From positions 894,333-958,332 of the forward strand of contig NZ_LFZW01000001.1 in assembly GCF_001183985.1 (NCBI RefSeq): 64,000 nucleotides of DNA, in the 5' to 3' direction. Source of the DNA: Peribacillus loiseleuriae (GTDB lineage: Bacteria; Bacillota; Bacilli; Bacillales; DSM-1321). Positions 55,621 to 64,000 of this stretch are shown here, piece after piece; position 1 is the first letter of the stretch, and each line of letters begins with the position of its first letter. A program made the position numbers and the translations under genes. The notes beneath the pieces were generated by a model. That model searched no databases. It worked only from the letters and a program-made list of their open reading frames with translations, and was not told the origin of the DNA.

Positions 55621-56811
55621 TTACAGAAGTGAAAGGAGGTATCCACCAACTGTTCCTGTCACAACAATGATCCAAGGAGGTAGCTTCCAAAATGCGAGCA
55701 TGCTGAATAATATGGCTGCAAAAGCAAAATCCATGGGAACGAAAATTGAACTAGTCCAGATTGGCTGATAAAATGCTGCAAGTAAGAGGCCGACGACAGC
55801 AGCATTCATCCCGAGCAAAGCGCCTTTAATATTTGGAGTGTGGCGTAATGCATCCCAAAAAGGCAAGGTACCCACAATCAGAAGAAAGGCAGGCAAGAAT
55901 ATCGCAATGGTTGCTAGTATCCCGCCTTGCCAGCCATTAATAAGCCCACCAAGATACGGAGCAAATGTAAATAAAGGACCCGGCATTGCTTGTGCAGCGC
56001 CATAGCCAGCAAGAAATGCTTCTTTGTCTATCCAGCCTCCAGTGACAAATTCACGTTCCAGTAATGGTAATACGACATGTCCGCCGCCGAACACTAAAGA
56101 ACCTGACCTATAAAAACTATCAAACGTTGCAATCCAATTTAAAGATGAGACTTCCCTTAAGATGGGAAGGATTATAAGCAGGCTGAAAAAGAAAGTTAAA
56201 CAAATGATGCCGAACCTACGAGAAACTGGAAAATATGTAGTGGGCTCATTACCCTCTTTATGTTGTTTGTATATAAAGTACCCAACTAGACCAGAAAGGA
56301 GGATGACGACAATCTGGCTGAATACAGACTGCCACATTAATGTTCCAACTAATGCAAATAAAGCAATGGCCTTTCGTTTTATGTCAGGTGTTAAATTCTG
56401 AGCCATCCCTAAAATGGCTTGGGCGACTATTGCTACAGCTACAATTTTTAAACCATGAACCCATCCGGAATTTCCTAGTTGAAAACCTTCAAGTAAGATA
56501 GAGAAGAGTATCATTACAAGAGCAGAGGGCAAAGTAAAACCAATAAACGCAAGGATTCCGCCTAATACACCTGCTCGCATGACTCCAATCCCAATTCCAA
56601 CCTGGCTGCTTGCGGGTCCAGGTAAGAACTGACATAAAGCAACTAAATCCGCGTAGCTTTTCTCATCGATCCACTTTCTTCGTTCTACATATTCATTTCG
56701 AAAATACCCTAAATGGGCGGTTGGTCCGCCAAACGATGTGAGCCCAAGTCTTGTTGATATTAAGAGTACTTCTGAAAGTGTTTTAAAATGATTCAATTTC
56801 TTCCTATTCAT
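55621..56811 (-). CDS. chrA: Chromate transporter (ChrA, long form)
   Basis: A 396-aa CHR-family membrane protein with two homologous halves. The first half carries TSFGGPTAHLGYFRNEYVER and CQFLPGPASSQVGIGIG; the second carries VFGGGHVVLPLLEREFV and AAQAMPGPLFTFAPYLGGL. These PGP and FGG(P/G) motifs define the family, which exports chromate or related oxyanions using the proton gradient. The start is ATG 56811 after GAGCTAGGTAATG. It is alone and convergent with the terC-like gene. Confidence 0.94.
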   Translation of the reverse strand: MNRKKLNHFKTLSEVLLISTRLGLTSFGGPTAHLGYFRNEYVERRKWIDEKSYADLVALCQFLPGPASSQVGIGIGVMRAGVLGGILAFIGFTLPSALVMILFSILLEGFQLGNSGWVHGLKIVAVAIVAQAILGMAQNLTPDIKRKAIALFALVGTLMWQSVFSQIVVILLSGLVGYFIYKQHKEGNEPTTYFPVSRRFGIICLTFFFSLLIILPILREVSSLNWIATFDSFYRSGSLVFGGGHVVLPLLEREFVTGGWIDKEAFLAGYGAAQAMPGPLFTFAPYLGGLINGWQGGILATIAIFLPAFLLIVGTLPFWDALRHTPNIKGALLGMNAAVVGLLLAAFYQPIWTSSIFVPMDFAFAAILFSMLAFWKLPPWIIVVTGTVGGYLLSLL

Positions 56812-56911
56812 TACCTAGCTCCTATTCATTTTATTTTAACCGCAACAGAATATCATTTTAGCTCATCATCTCTTGATATCATGTTACGTACAAGGGAAGT
56901 ATTGTAATAAT

Positions 56912-56984
56912 TTTCTAAAGATTTAGCTACACTAGAACGGGACTAACCATCAGTGGGGAAAAAACCACTGATGGAAGTTACACT
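56912..56984 (-). ncRNA. Structured RNA-like element, copy D (5' fragment)
   Basis: Minus-strand sequence starting AGTGTAACTTCCATCAGTGG and continuing through GGTTAGTCCCGTTCTAGTGT to GCTAAATCTT matches the first 70-75 nt of copy A almost base for base, after which similarity ends. The first hairpin is preserved. It lies between chrA and a TnpB-type end. Confidence 0.6.
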
Positions 56985-56996
56985 ATATCGAAATTA

Positions 56997-57100
56997 GGCG
57001 AGAATACCCCTTCCTCAAGGAACGCGAAGGGTGAAACCCAATGAGTAGGGAGGGGATGAATCGCCTTCGGACAAGGGGTGGCTTAGCCATCCCTTGTCCG
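56997..57100 (+). repeat. Transposon-end-like hairpins upstream of tnpB
   Basis: First hairpin: GGCGA (56997) with TCGCC (57061-57065), enclosing ATACCCCTTCCT...AGGGAGGGGAT, which looks like the right-end hairpin of IS605-type elements. Second: CGGACAAGGG with CCCTTGTCCG around TGGCTTAGCCA (57068-57100). As they lie upstream of tnpB, the first may be the right end of a lost neighbouring element. Confidence 0.55.
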
Positions 57101-57276
57101 ACTGTTCGAGTGCTTCTTCCGTCATTTAAAAATAATCATCAAACGAGTCCTAGCTCTCTTTTTCTATCTTCTGCGCATAAATAATCAATAGAAAATCCCA
57201 AAAAACAGGAACGAATGTTTGTATTTTTGTTGATTGCTGGTAAAATTTAGATAGGGAAAAGAGGAGGTGGAATCGT

Positions 57277-58452
57277 ATGCTAGTAAATAAATCTTATAAA
57301 TTTCGTATCTACCCCAACCAGAAACAGACTAATCTCATTCATAAAACAATCGGTTGTTCGCGTTTTGTATTCAATTTTTTCCTTACCAAACAAAGAGAAA
57401 AAGATGCGTATTGGTCTATCACAGAAGAAATGAGGCAGAACGGTCAGCTTACGGCCAATAACTGGAAAGGTAACCGTTTAAATCAATACGAAACCGTTAA
57501 ATCACTTCCTGAGTTAAAGAAACATTACCCTTTCTTAAAAGAAGTGGACAGCATCGCTCTGCAAAAGTCTGTTGAAAATCTCAGTGATGCTTATGATCGT
57601 TATTATATAAAACAGAACAAGCAGCCTCGTTTTAAGACAAAAAAGAACCCGCTACAGTCCTACACGACAAAACGAACGAACGGAAATATTGCTGCATTAG
57701 ATAAGCATATGAAATTACCTAAACTCGGTCTTGTTCGTTATGCAAAAAGTCGTGAAGTGGAAGGGAGGATTTTAAGTGCAACGATTAGACGTACTCCGTC
57801 TGGAAAATATTTTGTTTCTCTAGCAACTGAAACGGATGTGTTAGAAATACCGAAAACGGGGTCGGCCATAGGAATCGATGTCGGGATCAAAGACTTTGCG
57901 ATTCTCTCGGATGGAACGGTCTATTCCAATCCCAAATTTTTTCGCACATTAGAAGAGAAGTTAGCAAAGGCACAACGAATTCTTACTAGACGGACGATGG
58001 GTGGCTCAAATTGGAATAAACAGCGTATTAAAGTGGCTCGAATTCATGAACAAATGACACATGCACGAAAAGATTATCTCGATAAGATTTCAACCAAAAT
58101 TGTCAAAAACCACGACATAATTGGGATGGAAGAATTGTCGGTGAAAAATTTGGTGCAAAATCACAATGTAGCCAAAGCCATTCATGAAGTATCTTGGTCA
58201 ACTTTCAAAAGTATGGTGGCATACAAAGCAAAATGGTACGGAAAACAAGTGGTCACGGTTGCCAAAAACTTTGCCAGTAGTCAATTGTGTTCGTGTTGTG
58301 GTTATAAAAATAAAGACGTTAAAAATCTCGGTTTGCGTGAATGGGATTGCCCATCCTGTAGAACGCATCACCATAGGGATATTAACGCAGGAATCAATCT
58401 TAAAAATGAAGCAATAAGACGTTTAACCGTAGGGACTACGGAGATCGCCTAA
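57277..58452 (+). CDS. tnpB: TnpB, RNA-guided nuclease of an IS200/IS605-type element
   Basis: A 391-aa, apparently intact TnpB (OrfB). The N-terminal helix-turn-helix and wedge region ([20 protein letters not shown]) is followed by a RuvC domain with D201 in [11 protein letters not shown]285 in [12 protein letters not shown] and D368 in [11 protein letters not shown]. The zinc finger reads CSCCG (from C338) and CPSC (C358-C361). TnpB uses an RNA from its own 3' end to cut DNA beside a short motif and so helps keep the element in the genome. No TnpA transposase is present, so movement would need a partner elsewhere. The start follows GAGGAGGTGG. Confidence 0.95.
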   Translation: MLVNKSYKFRIYPNQKQTNLIHKTIGCSRFVFNFFLTKQREKDAYWSITEEMRQNGQLTANNWKGNRLNQYETVKSLPELKKHYPFLKEVDSIALQKSVENLSDAYDRYYIKQNKQPRFKTKKNPLQSYTTKRTNGNIAALDKHMKLPKLGLVRYAKSREVEGRILSATIRRTPSGKYFVSLATETDVLEIPKTGSAIGIDVGIKDFAILSDGTVYSNPKFFRTLEEKLAKAQRILTRRTMGGSNWNKQRIKVARIHEQMTHARKDYLDKISTKIVKNHDIIGMEELSVKNLVQNHNVAKAIHEVSWSTFKSMVAYKAKWYGKQVVTVAKNFASSQLCSCCGYKNKDVKNLGLREWDCPSCRTHHHRDINAGINLKNEAIRRLTVGTTEIA

Positions 58453-58534
58453 TCCATAACTGACCGATAGGTTGGTGTTCTTAGGAATCCCCTTCTTCAA
58501 ACAACCGTAAGGGCGTTAAGGAGGGGTAGTTCAA
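58453..58534 (+). mobile_element. Right end of the tnpB element / omega-RNA 3' region
   Basis: After the tnpB stop: ACCGATAGGTTGGT and then GGAATCCCCTTCTTCAA paired with AAGGAGGGGTAGTTCAA, ending near 58534. This matches the hairpin right end of IS605-type elements, where the scaffold RNA ends and the guide would begin in the flank (58535 onward). The left boundary could not be placed. Confidence 0.65.
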
Positions 58535-58588
58535 TTGACAAAACTGCAATATGTATCATATAATAATTTTAAATAATTGAATATTCTC

Positions 58589-58746
58589 CTAAAGGGGAGT
58601 AGCTTTTACAACAAAGTCGTCATTCCAGAGGATTTCTCTCGGCTTTGTTGGCAACGTAATGTTGTTAGCAAGACCTTTACCGAAGAAGGGTAAAGGTAAA
58701 ACCATAGAATTTCAAACCTTTACCGTATTTTGGTAAGGGTTTTTTG
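58589..58746 (+). ncRNA. yybP-ykoY manganese riboswitch with terminator
   Basis: AAAGGGGAGTAGCTTTT starts the conserved core at 58591, followed by an ACAAAGTCGT...GGCTTTGTTGGCAACG stem and GCAAGACC, the typical yybP-ykoY pattern. GACCTTTACC (58672) can pair with GGGTAAAGGT (58688), or AACCTTTACC (58716) with GGTAAGGGTT (58731) to form a terminator with six T. Mn2+ binding should prevent termination and switch on the DUF1232-TerC genes. Confidence 0.85.
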
Positions 58747-58779
58747 TTTGATTATTTTTCAACTCTTAGTAAAGGCGAG

Positions 58780-59067
58780 GTGAGTTCAGTCGGTAAATTG
58801 GCTAAACAATTTCTATTTATCCTTAAGTTCTGGACGTTTCTTCCGTTTCTAAAGGACTTCTTCATTTCGCGTGAAGTTCAGCTTTATAAAAAAGTGTTGG
58901 GAATAGTATTCATGATTGGGTACGTGGTATTTCCATTTGACTTGATTCCGGATTTCCTCTCGTTCCTTGGAATAGTGGATGATCTGATGATTGCTGGAAT
59001 TGTTGTGAACTGGATGGTTCTGTTGTCACCGGAAACACTTAAGAAAAAACATAGGCTAATGAGGTAA
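58780..59067 (+). CDS. DUF1232 (YkvA-like) membrane protein
   Basis: About 95 aa with a helix at about 8-25 and the DUF1232 core FISREVQLYKKVLGIVFMIG followed by YVVFPFDLIPDFLSFLGIVD and DLMIAGIVV. Family function is unknown; it often sits next to metal-handling or envelope genes. The frame is open back to 58744, but that region is the riboswitch terminator, so I prefer GTG 58780 after AAAGGCGAG. The terC-like gene follows 37 nt later and shares the riboswitch. Confidence 0.8.
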   Translation: MSSVGKLAKQFLFILKFWTFLPFLKDFFISREVQLYKKVLGIVFMIGYVVFPFDLIPDFLSFLGIVDDLMIAGIVVNWMVLLSPETLKKKHRLMR

Positions 59068-59104
59068 CCTATTTAATTAAATGAAAGAGGGGAAGTTAGG
59101 GCAT

Positions 59105-59875
59105 ATGGAATTTTCAATTTTACTTGAGTATGGTTGGGTACTACTTGTGTTGGTTGCACTTGAAGGGCTTTTAGCAGCTGATAATGCGCTTGTGTTGGCG
59201 ATAATGGTAAGGCATCTACCAGAAGAAGAAAGGAAAAAAGCGTTATTCTATGGACTTGCAGGAGCGTTTGTTTTCCGTTTTGGCTCGCTGTTTGCGATTT
59301 CGTATCTTGTCGATGTATGGCAGGTTCAAGCGATTGGCGCCATATATTTAATATTTATTGCTTTGAACCATATATTTAGAAAACTTCTAGTAAAGAAGAG
59401 TGAAAAAAACATTTCTGAGGAAAAAGAAACGAAGAAATCGGGATTTTGGACGACGGTTTTCAAAGTTGAACTAGCGGATATTGCGTTTGCAGTAGATTCA
59501 ATACTTGCCGCCGTTGCATTGGCGATGGCGCTTCCTAATACGAACTTACCGAATATTGGCGGCCTAGACGGCGGTAAGTTTATCGTAATCTTTGCAGGTG
59601 GATTAATCGGATTAATTATCATGCGTTTTGCGGCCAATGTGTTTGTGAAACTACTGCATACTCGACCGGGCCTTGAAGTGGCTGCATTTATGATCGTCGG
59701 ATGGGTCGGTGTGAAACTAGCTATTTACACGTTATCACATCCAGCGCTAGCCATATTGCCTGAAGCGTTCGCCCATTCAGCAGCTTGGAAGATTATCTTT
59801 TATGTCATGTTGATTTTGATTGCACTAGGCGGCTGGTTTTTTTCAAAAGAGAAACTGGACCCTGTAAAAGGATAA
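59105..59875 (+). CDS. TerC-family membrane protein (YceF-like), Mn-riboswitch controlled
   Basis: About 256 aa, about seven helices. It has LEGLLAADNALVLAIMVRHL, EEERKKALFYGLAGAFVFRF and KVELADIAFAVDSILAAVAL, with the acidic ADN and D..FAVDS motifs thought to bind metal. It is a distant paralogue of the TerC protein at 54709. ATG 59105 is preferred because of AGGGCAT directly upstream; ATG 59081 has no site. The manganese riboswitch upstream strongly suggests a role in manganese export. Confidence 0.9.
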   Translation: MEFSILLEYGWVLLVLVALEGLLAADNALVLAIMVRHLPEEERKKALFYGLAGAFVFRFGSLFAISYLVDVWQVQAIGAIYLIFIALNHIFRKLLVKKSEKNISEEKETKKSGFWTTVFKVELADIAFAVDSILAAVALAMALPNTNLPNIGGLDGGKFIVIFAGGLIGLIIMRFAANVFVKLLHTRPGLEVAAFMIVGWVGVKLAIYTLSHPALAILPEAFAHSAAWKIIFYVMLILIALGGWFFSKEKLDPVKG

Positions 59876-59928
59876 GGAGAATCCCCGAATGAGAAAGTTC
59901 ACTTCTTCAGAGGTCGGATGATAGTGAG

Positions 59929-59975
59929 GTCGAACCAGGTGTTTCTTATGAAACAATAATGGTTCGACTTTTTTT
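59929..59975 (+). terminator. Terminator after the second terC-like gene
   Basis: GTCGAACC and GGTTCGAC form an 8-bp stem around a long loop and run into seven T. Confidence 0.85.
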
Positions 59976-60096
59976 ACGTTTTTGGCTATGTTTAGCAAAA
60001 AACAAGATCTTCATATAACATAGCCCATTTTTTTGTACATATTTATTAGAATATGTGTAATTACTCTATAGACATAAAAAGAGAAAGGAGGAAAAC

Positions 60097-60666
60097 TTAT
60101 ATGTTTGTATTAAACGTTGATCTATTTTTATTCCATTCTTCTGCCAAAATCCCGTAAACAACGTGGTCAACATAATGGTCATATAGCCATTCTGCTTGTC
60201 TAATAGATCCTTCATTTACAAAGTTTAATCTTTCGGGAATACTTCTACTCTTCTTATTTCCAACCGCAGCTCTAATCTCCACTTTATTAAGGTCTAACTC
60301 ACTAAAAGCATAATCCGTCAATGCTTTCGCCACCTTGGTCATAATTCCATTTCCTTGGTAGTCTTCTCCAAGCCAATAACCGATATAAGCTGTTTTGTTG
60401 GACCAATTTATACTATTGTAACCTGCCACTCCAACAATTTTCCCTTTAAATAAAATAACTGTATTCAGGCTCTTATTTTCAGCGAGATCCTTTAAAGCTA
60501 TTTTGATAAACTCTAATGTATCTTCAAGTTTTGTTGTAGTGTTTAACCAAGGAAGCCATTCTTTAAGATATTCTCTTGAATGATTTGTTAATTCAAATAC
60601 CCTTTCCCCATCTCTTAATTCCATTAGTTTTAAAGATAAGTCTTCATCCATTTTATGTACAAACAT
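60097..60666 (-). CDS. GNAT acetyltransferase, RimJ/RimL type
   Basis: A 189-aa cytoplasmic N-acetyltransferase. It has the LMELRDGERVFELTNHSREY start, GVAGYNSINWSNKTAYIGYW, the acetyl-CoA loop LGEDYQGNGIMTKV (Q/R-x-x-G-x-G/A form), and SRSIPERLNFVNEGSIRQAE near the end, as in YdaF-like ribosomal-protein-serine acetyltransferases. The target is not known. The start follows GGAGGGGATATT. Transcribed alone. Confidence 0.92.
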   Translation of the reverse strand: MFVHKMDEDLSLKLMELRDGERVFELTNHSREYLKEWLPWLNTTTKLEDTLEFIKIALKDLAENKSLNTVILFKGKIVGVAGYNSINWSNKTAYIGYWLGEDYQGNGIMTKVAKALTDYAFSELDLNKVEIRAAVGNKKSRSIPERLNFVNEGSIRQAEWLYDHYVDHVVYGILAEEWNKNRSTFNTNI

Positions 60667-60933
60667 AATATCCCCTCCAAATAATTTATTTTGAATTTTA
60701 ACATACTTCCGATTAAGTATAGTAATTTATGATAAAATTTTGGTTATATTAGGAAAATTTTGATGGTTTATTTGTAGCTGATGAAGTTCTTGCAATGAAA
60801 TTCAGTGTGGTTGGGCAACTAGCCACAGTCTTTAAGGGGGGATTTGCCCATGATATATGCTTTCAAAACGACCAGAATGGAAAGATGTTATTATTTTAGT
60901 AAATAGATAAATTTAGAGACGGAGGTAGGCAAC

Positions 60934-62085
60934 ATGAAGAAATACATCGAACAGCTTAAACCGACGCTAGATGGCATATTTGAGCATTTGCATCAGCATC
61001 CAGAGGTCAGTTGGAAGGAATATGAGACAACTGCGTATCTTCAGCAGGTACTTGAAGCACATGGTTTTCCAGTCCATATGTTTGTTGATTGTACAGGGCT
61101 TGTTGTAGAAATGGGTAGCGGTGATTTTTGTGTGGGTCTGAGAACAGACATGGATGCGCTTTGGCAAGAAGTGAACGGTCAATTTCAAGCCAACCATAGC
61201 TGTGGTCATGATGCACATATGACGATGACGATTGGAGCCATGCTACTTCTAAAAAAAATGAACGCCTTTCAAAAAGGAAGGTTCAAGTTTATTTTTCAAC
61301 CAGCAGAAGAGAAAGGAACCGGCGCGTTAAAGATGATTGAAAAGCACGTTGTGGACAATGTTGATTTTCTTTATGGTGTTCACTTAAGACCGATTCAAGA
61401 GTTGAGGAGCGGTCTAGCGGTTGCCGCGATTTACCATGGCGCAGTGAAATTTATCGAAGGAGAAATTATCGGCGAGGATGCTCACGGTGCACGTCCTCAT
61501 CTTGGGCAGAATGCGATTGAAATCGGTTCCTCATTTATTCAGGAAATAAAGGGTATTCACCTCGATCCAATGGTTCCTTATACAGCGAAAATGACTAAAT
61601 TTATAGCTGGTGGTGATTCTGGAAATCTAATTCCAGGGAAAGCTTCGTTTTGTATAGATTTACGGGCGCAAACGAATGAAGTAATGGATGAGCTAACTGA
61701 AAAAGTCGAGAAAATAGCAAGTGCATTGGCGAATTTATATGGGGTGAAAATCCATTTGGAAGCGAAGGGGGATGTAGCTGCGGCAGTTGTGAATCAAGAG
61801 GCAAGAGGCTATATGGAAAAAGCAATTGTTGAAAGCATTGGAGCGAAGCATCTAAGGAAGCCAATTGTTTCTTCAGGTGGCGAGGATTTTCATTTTTATA
61901 GACTAAAAAACCCTCATTTAAAAACGACAATGCTTGGCTTAGGCTGTGATTTACAACCGGGGCTACATCATCCACATATGACCTTTAATCATGATTGTAT
62001 CTATACAGGGGCGGAGATTTTAGCAAGAACGGTGTTACAAACCATTGAAGCATATAAAAGGGGAGAAGTAATATGCCTTCCTTGA
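60934..62085 (+). CDS. M20-family amidohydrolase
   Basis: A 383-aa metal-dependent amidohydrolase of the M20D group (hippurate hydrolase, aminoacylase or N-acetyl-diaminopimelate deacetylase type). Motifs: HQHPEVSWKEYETTAYL, GLRTDMDAL, SCGHDAHM (metal-binding His-Asp-His), QPAEEKGTGA with the catalytic Glu, and SSGGEDFHFY. In place of the usual peptidase dimerisation domain opening it has VKFIEGEIIGEDAHGARPH. Cytoplasmic; substrate unknown. The start follows GACGGAGG. An inverted repeat TGGGCAA/TTGCCCA (60812-60850) lies in the 5' region. Confidence 0.88.
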   Translation: MKKYIEQLKPTLDGIFEHLHQHPEVSWKEYETTAYLQQVLEAHGFPVHMFVDCTGLVVEMGSGDFCVGLRTDMDALWQEVNGQFQANHSCGHDAHMTMTIGAMLLLKKMNAFQKGRFKFIFQPAEEKGTGALKMIEKHVVDNVDFLYGVHLRPIQELRSGLAVAAIYHGAVKFIEGEIIGEDAHGARPHLGQNAIEIGSSFIQEIKGIHLDPMVPYTAKMTKFIAGGDSGNLIPGKASFCIDLRAQTNEVMDELTEKVEKIASALANLYGVKIHLEAKGDVAAAVVNQEARGYMEKAIVESIGAKHLRKPIVSSGGEDFHFYRLKNPHLKTTMLGLGCDLQPGLHHPHMTFNHDCIYTGAEILARTVLQTIEAYKRGEVICLP

Positions 62086-62428
62086 TAACAACTAAAAAAC
62101 TATGAAGATCTGCAGCTCGTTTAAAAATTAGAAAAGAACGTCTTGAATATGGAACCGCTCCCTCTTCACCAACCGCTTACAGCCGCTCCGAATCATTGCA
62201 GTTTGTCTTGTATTGCCTCCGATTTTTAAACTACTGCATAAGTGGAAAATTCGAAAAATGTACATTTCCATATCTCAGCTTAATGTATGACATGTTAACG
62301 GCGTAGCTAAGTATGACGTATTTGATCTACCCTTTTTCAACCCTGATAAATGTAGCGATGAATCACATATTCTATTCGGTAGATGAATATATTTGATAGT
62401 GGCTAAGAACGGATAAATGAGGTGGGGT
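62086..62428. other. Gap before the SleL-like gene
   Basis: No gene seen. CATATTCT at 62366-62373, with ATA at 62346-62348 about 17 bases upstream, is reminiscent of a sigma-E promoter, which would suit a cortex-hydrolase gene, but the match is partial. Confidence 0.35.
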
Positions 62429-63685
62429 ATGTTTATCTATGTGGTTAAAGCAGGGGATTCCATATATTCCATTGCAACAAAATATCATGTTTCAATGGAT
62501 AGTATCTGGTTTAAAAACGCATTAAAAACAGATCGCCTGGTACCTGGACAAGATTTAATCGTCCCTACGAATGTGTATATTGTTCAACCAGGGGATTCTC
62601 TTTATACTATAGCCCAAATGGCTTTACTTTCAGTGGAAACGATCCGTCTTATAAATTGTCTATGTTCGGATGAATTATGGGTTGGTATGAATATATATAT
62701 TCCACCCAGGTTGAAATATATTGCACAAGATTTCGGTTATCTTACGCCTTCCACACCTGGAAAGAATCAAATCAATGTTCAAAGATTTGCCTCCATCACT
62801 TCTTATTATGGCGTTTTTGAGTATCATATTCTTGAAGATGGAAGTTTAAGCTCAATAGCTAATGACCAACAATTTATTACATTAATCAGAGGGAATCAAG
62901 TAGCACCACTGGCTGTAATAACCAATTTAACGGAGACGGGATTTAATCCAGATTTAGTAGGAAAAATCTTAAATAATCCTGAATTAAGACAGCGGGCGAT
63001 TGATCATATTTACAATCTGATCAAAAGTAAGAACTACGCTGGGGTGAATATTGATTTTGAAAGAGTGCGTGGGGTAGATCGGGATATATATAGTGGTTTC
63101 TTACGTTTGTTACGAGAGCGATTAAAGCCAGAAGGATATTATACGTCCGTTGCCGTGCCCGCGAAAACAAGTGATGATATATCCTGGTTACAAGGATATG
63201 ATTATGGAGGAATTGGTGCTGCTGTTGATTTTGTCTTTATTATGGCCTATGACTGGCATGAAGCAAGTAGTCCACCTGGCCCTGTTGCTCCTATAAAAGA
63301 AGTGAGAAAAACAATCGAATATGCTCAAAAGTTCATGAGAAGAAATAAAATCATCCTTGGTGTACCAAGGTATGGATATGATTGGACAATGTCTAATGGG
63401 ACTGTTATGAACGCACGTGCTATTTCTGTTAAGGATGCAATCGAGACAGCTATGAAATATCAGGTACCCATTCAATATTCCATTCAAGATCAACAACCTT
63501 TCTATCGCTACCAGGATGAATCTGGTAAGCTACATATCGTTTGGTTCGAAGACGCAAAGGCTCTTGCTCAAAAACTCCAAATGGTAGTTGATTACCGGTT
63601 AAAAGGAATTGGAGCCTGGCAATTAGGATTACACTTTCCTCAAGCAGGCTATTTAGTAGATGAATTTCTGACAAAGAAATTGTAA
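62429..63685 (+). CDS. sleL: Spore cortex hydrolase SleL-like (LysM2 + GH18)
   Basis: A 418-aa protein with two LysM modules (YVVKAGDSIYSIATKYHVS at the start and YIVQPGDSLYTIAQMALLS at about 50) that bind glycan strands, and a GH18 N-acetylglucosaminidase barrel (about 105-415) with the catalytic Glu E211 in GVNIDFERVRG and MAYDWHEASSPPGPVAP. It matches SleL/YaaH, a cortical fragment-lytic enzyme carried in spores and used in germination. No classical signal peptide, as in SleL. ATG 62429 follows GAGGTGGGG; an in-frame ATG at 62417 precedes that site. Confidence 0.92.
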   Translation: MFIYVVKAGDSIYSIATKYHVSMDSIWFKNALKTDRLVPGQDLIVPTNVYIVQPGDSLYTIAQMALLSVETIRLINCLCSDELWVGMNIYIPPRLKYIAQDFGYLTPSTPGKNQINVQRFASITSYYGVFEYHILEDGSLSSIANDQQFITLIRGNQVAPLAVITNLTETGFNPDLVGKILNNPELRQRAIDHIYNLIKSKNYAGVNIDFERVRGVDRDIYSGFLRLLRERLKPEGYYTSVAVPAKTSDDISWLQGYDYGGIGAAVDFVFIMAYDWHEASSPPGPVAPIKEVRKTIEYAQKFMRRNKIILGVPRYGYDWTMSNGTVMNARAISVKDAIETAMKYQVPIQYSIQDQQPFYRYQDESGKLHIVWFEDAKALAQKLQMVVDYRLKGIGAWQLGLHFPQAGYLVDEFLTKKL

Positions 63686-63768
63686 GTAATAATCATCTTT
63701 AACAATTAAAAACTATAAAGTAATTGATCTTTATTGATTGGAAGAGGAATCAAAGAAAGAGGGCGTAT

Positions 63769-63855
63769 AAGGGTCTGACCTCGTATCTAAATCAGTATGT
63801 AGTGTTCCATACACTAATCTTGTACTGTATTTAGTTGTTGCGAGGTCTGATCCTT
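63769..63855. repeat. Palindromic repeat R4
   Basis: AAGGGTCTGACCTCG pairs with CGAGGTCTGATCCTT; inner arms CTAAATCAGTA and TACTGTATTTAG also pair. About 87 nt followed by T-rich sequence. It belongs to the same family as R1-R3. Confidence 0.75.
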
Positions 63856-63973
63856 TGCTTTTTTTAGAGAAATTCGAATGTTGACTGGCATTAAAAAAAG
63901 CCTTGCTGTTCAATAGCATAGTTGATATATTTCATATTGGTAGAAAATTAAACAAATTTGGAGGAAATCGTCA

Positions 63974-64000
63974 TTGAAAAAAGGGAGTTTAACAATCGTA
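63974..64000 (+). CDS. Start of an unidentified gene
   Basis: TTG 63974 follows GGAGG (63958-63963) and opens a frame reading MKKGSLTIV to the right edge. Too little is visible to identify it. Confidence 0.5.

Overview
The window is about 64 kb of AT-rich DNA from an endospore-forming member of the Bacillaceae (Bacillota). Evidence: strong AGGAGG-type ribosome binding sites with frequent TTG and GTG starts, CcpA-type cre sites, a yybP-ykoY manganese riboswitch, an Mrp antiporter subunit, and sporulation genes (spoVAD with DUF1657/DUF421 partners, a CotF/YhcQ-like spore protein, a SleL-like cortex hydrolase). I cannot name the species.

Region by region: 1-5.2 kb holds the end of an mrp operon, a PC4-like ssDNA-binding protein, a collapsed polyol-type ABC transporter operon, a DUF421 protein and an FUSC transporter. 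6-27 kb is a carbohydrate island: a YesM/YesN-like two-component system, three sugar-binding lipoproteins, two permease pairs with no ATPase gene, an SDR, a divergent glycine-decarboxylase P-protein pair, a LacZ-type beta-galactosidase, a trehalase-like (alpha/alpha)6 glycosidase and an EamA exporter. Two copies of an elaborate structured-RNA-like element interrupt this island right after stop codons. 27-34 kb has a probably frameshifted 12-TM protein, decayed IS1595 and other remnants, and a BlaI/BlaR1-like pair placed before a thiol oxidoreductase pair (bdbD/bdbC), with matching palindromic operators before both units. 34-44 kb has a TRAP transporter, an S-layer-anchored GH3 enzyme and a second YesM/YesN pair. 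The TRAP and GH3 promoters share one upstream box, a -10 at the same distance and a cre site. Behind them lie two tandem, homologous 25-codon genes.

44-64 kb is mostly housekeeping and spore genes: gltS-hutG with a divergent LysR regulator, a cut-down spoVA-mobile-type operon behind a sigma-G promoter, a YhcQ-like gene behind another sigma-G promoter, two TerC paralogues (one with DUF1232 behind the Mn riboswitch), ChrA, a TnpB element, a GNAT, an M20 hydrolase and SleL. Palindromic GGTCTGACC repeats are scattered through 48-64 kb.

How it fits together: the island reads as an uptake-and-hydrolysis system for plant-type oligosaccharides, sensed by two-component systems and put under catabolite repression. 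The least explained items are the pseudoknotted element family (four copies), the tandem microproteins, and the glycine-decarboxylase-like pair that has no gcvT or gcvH beside it.
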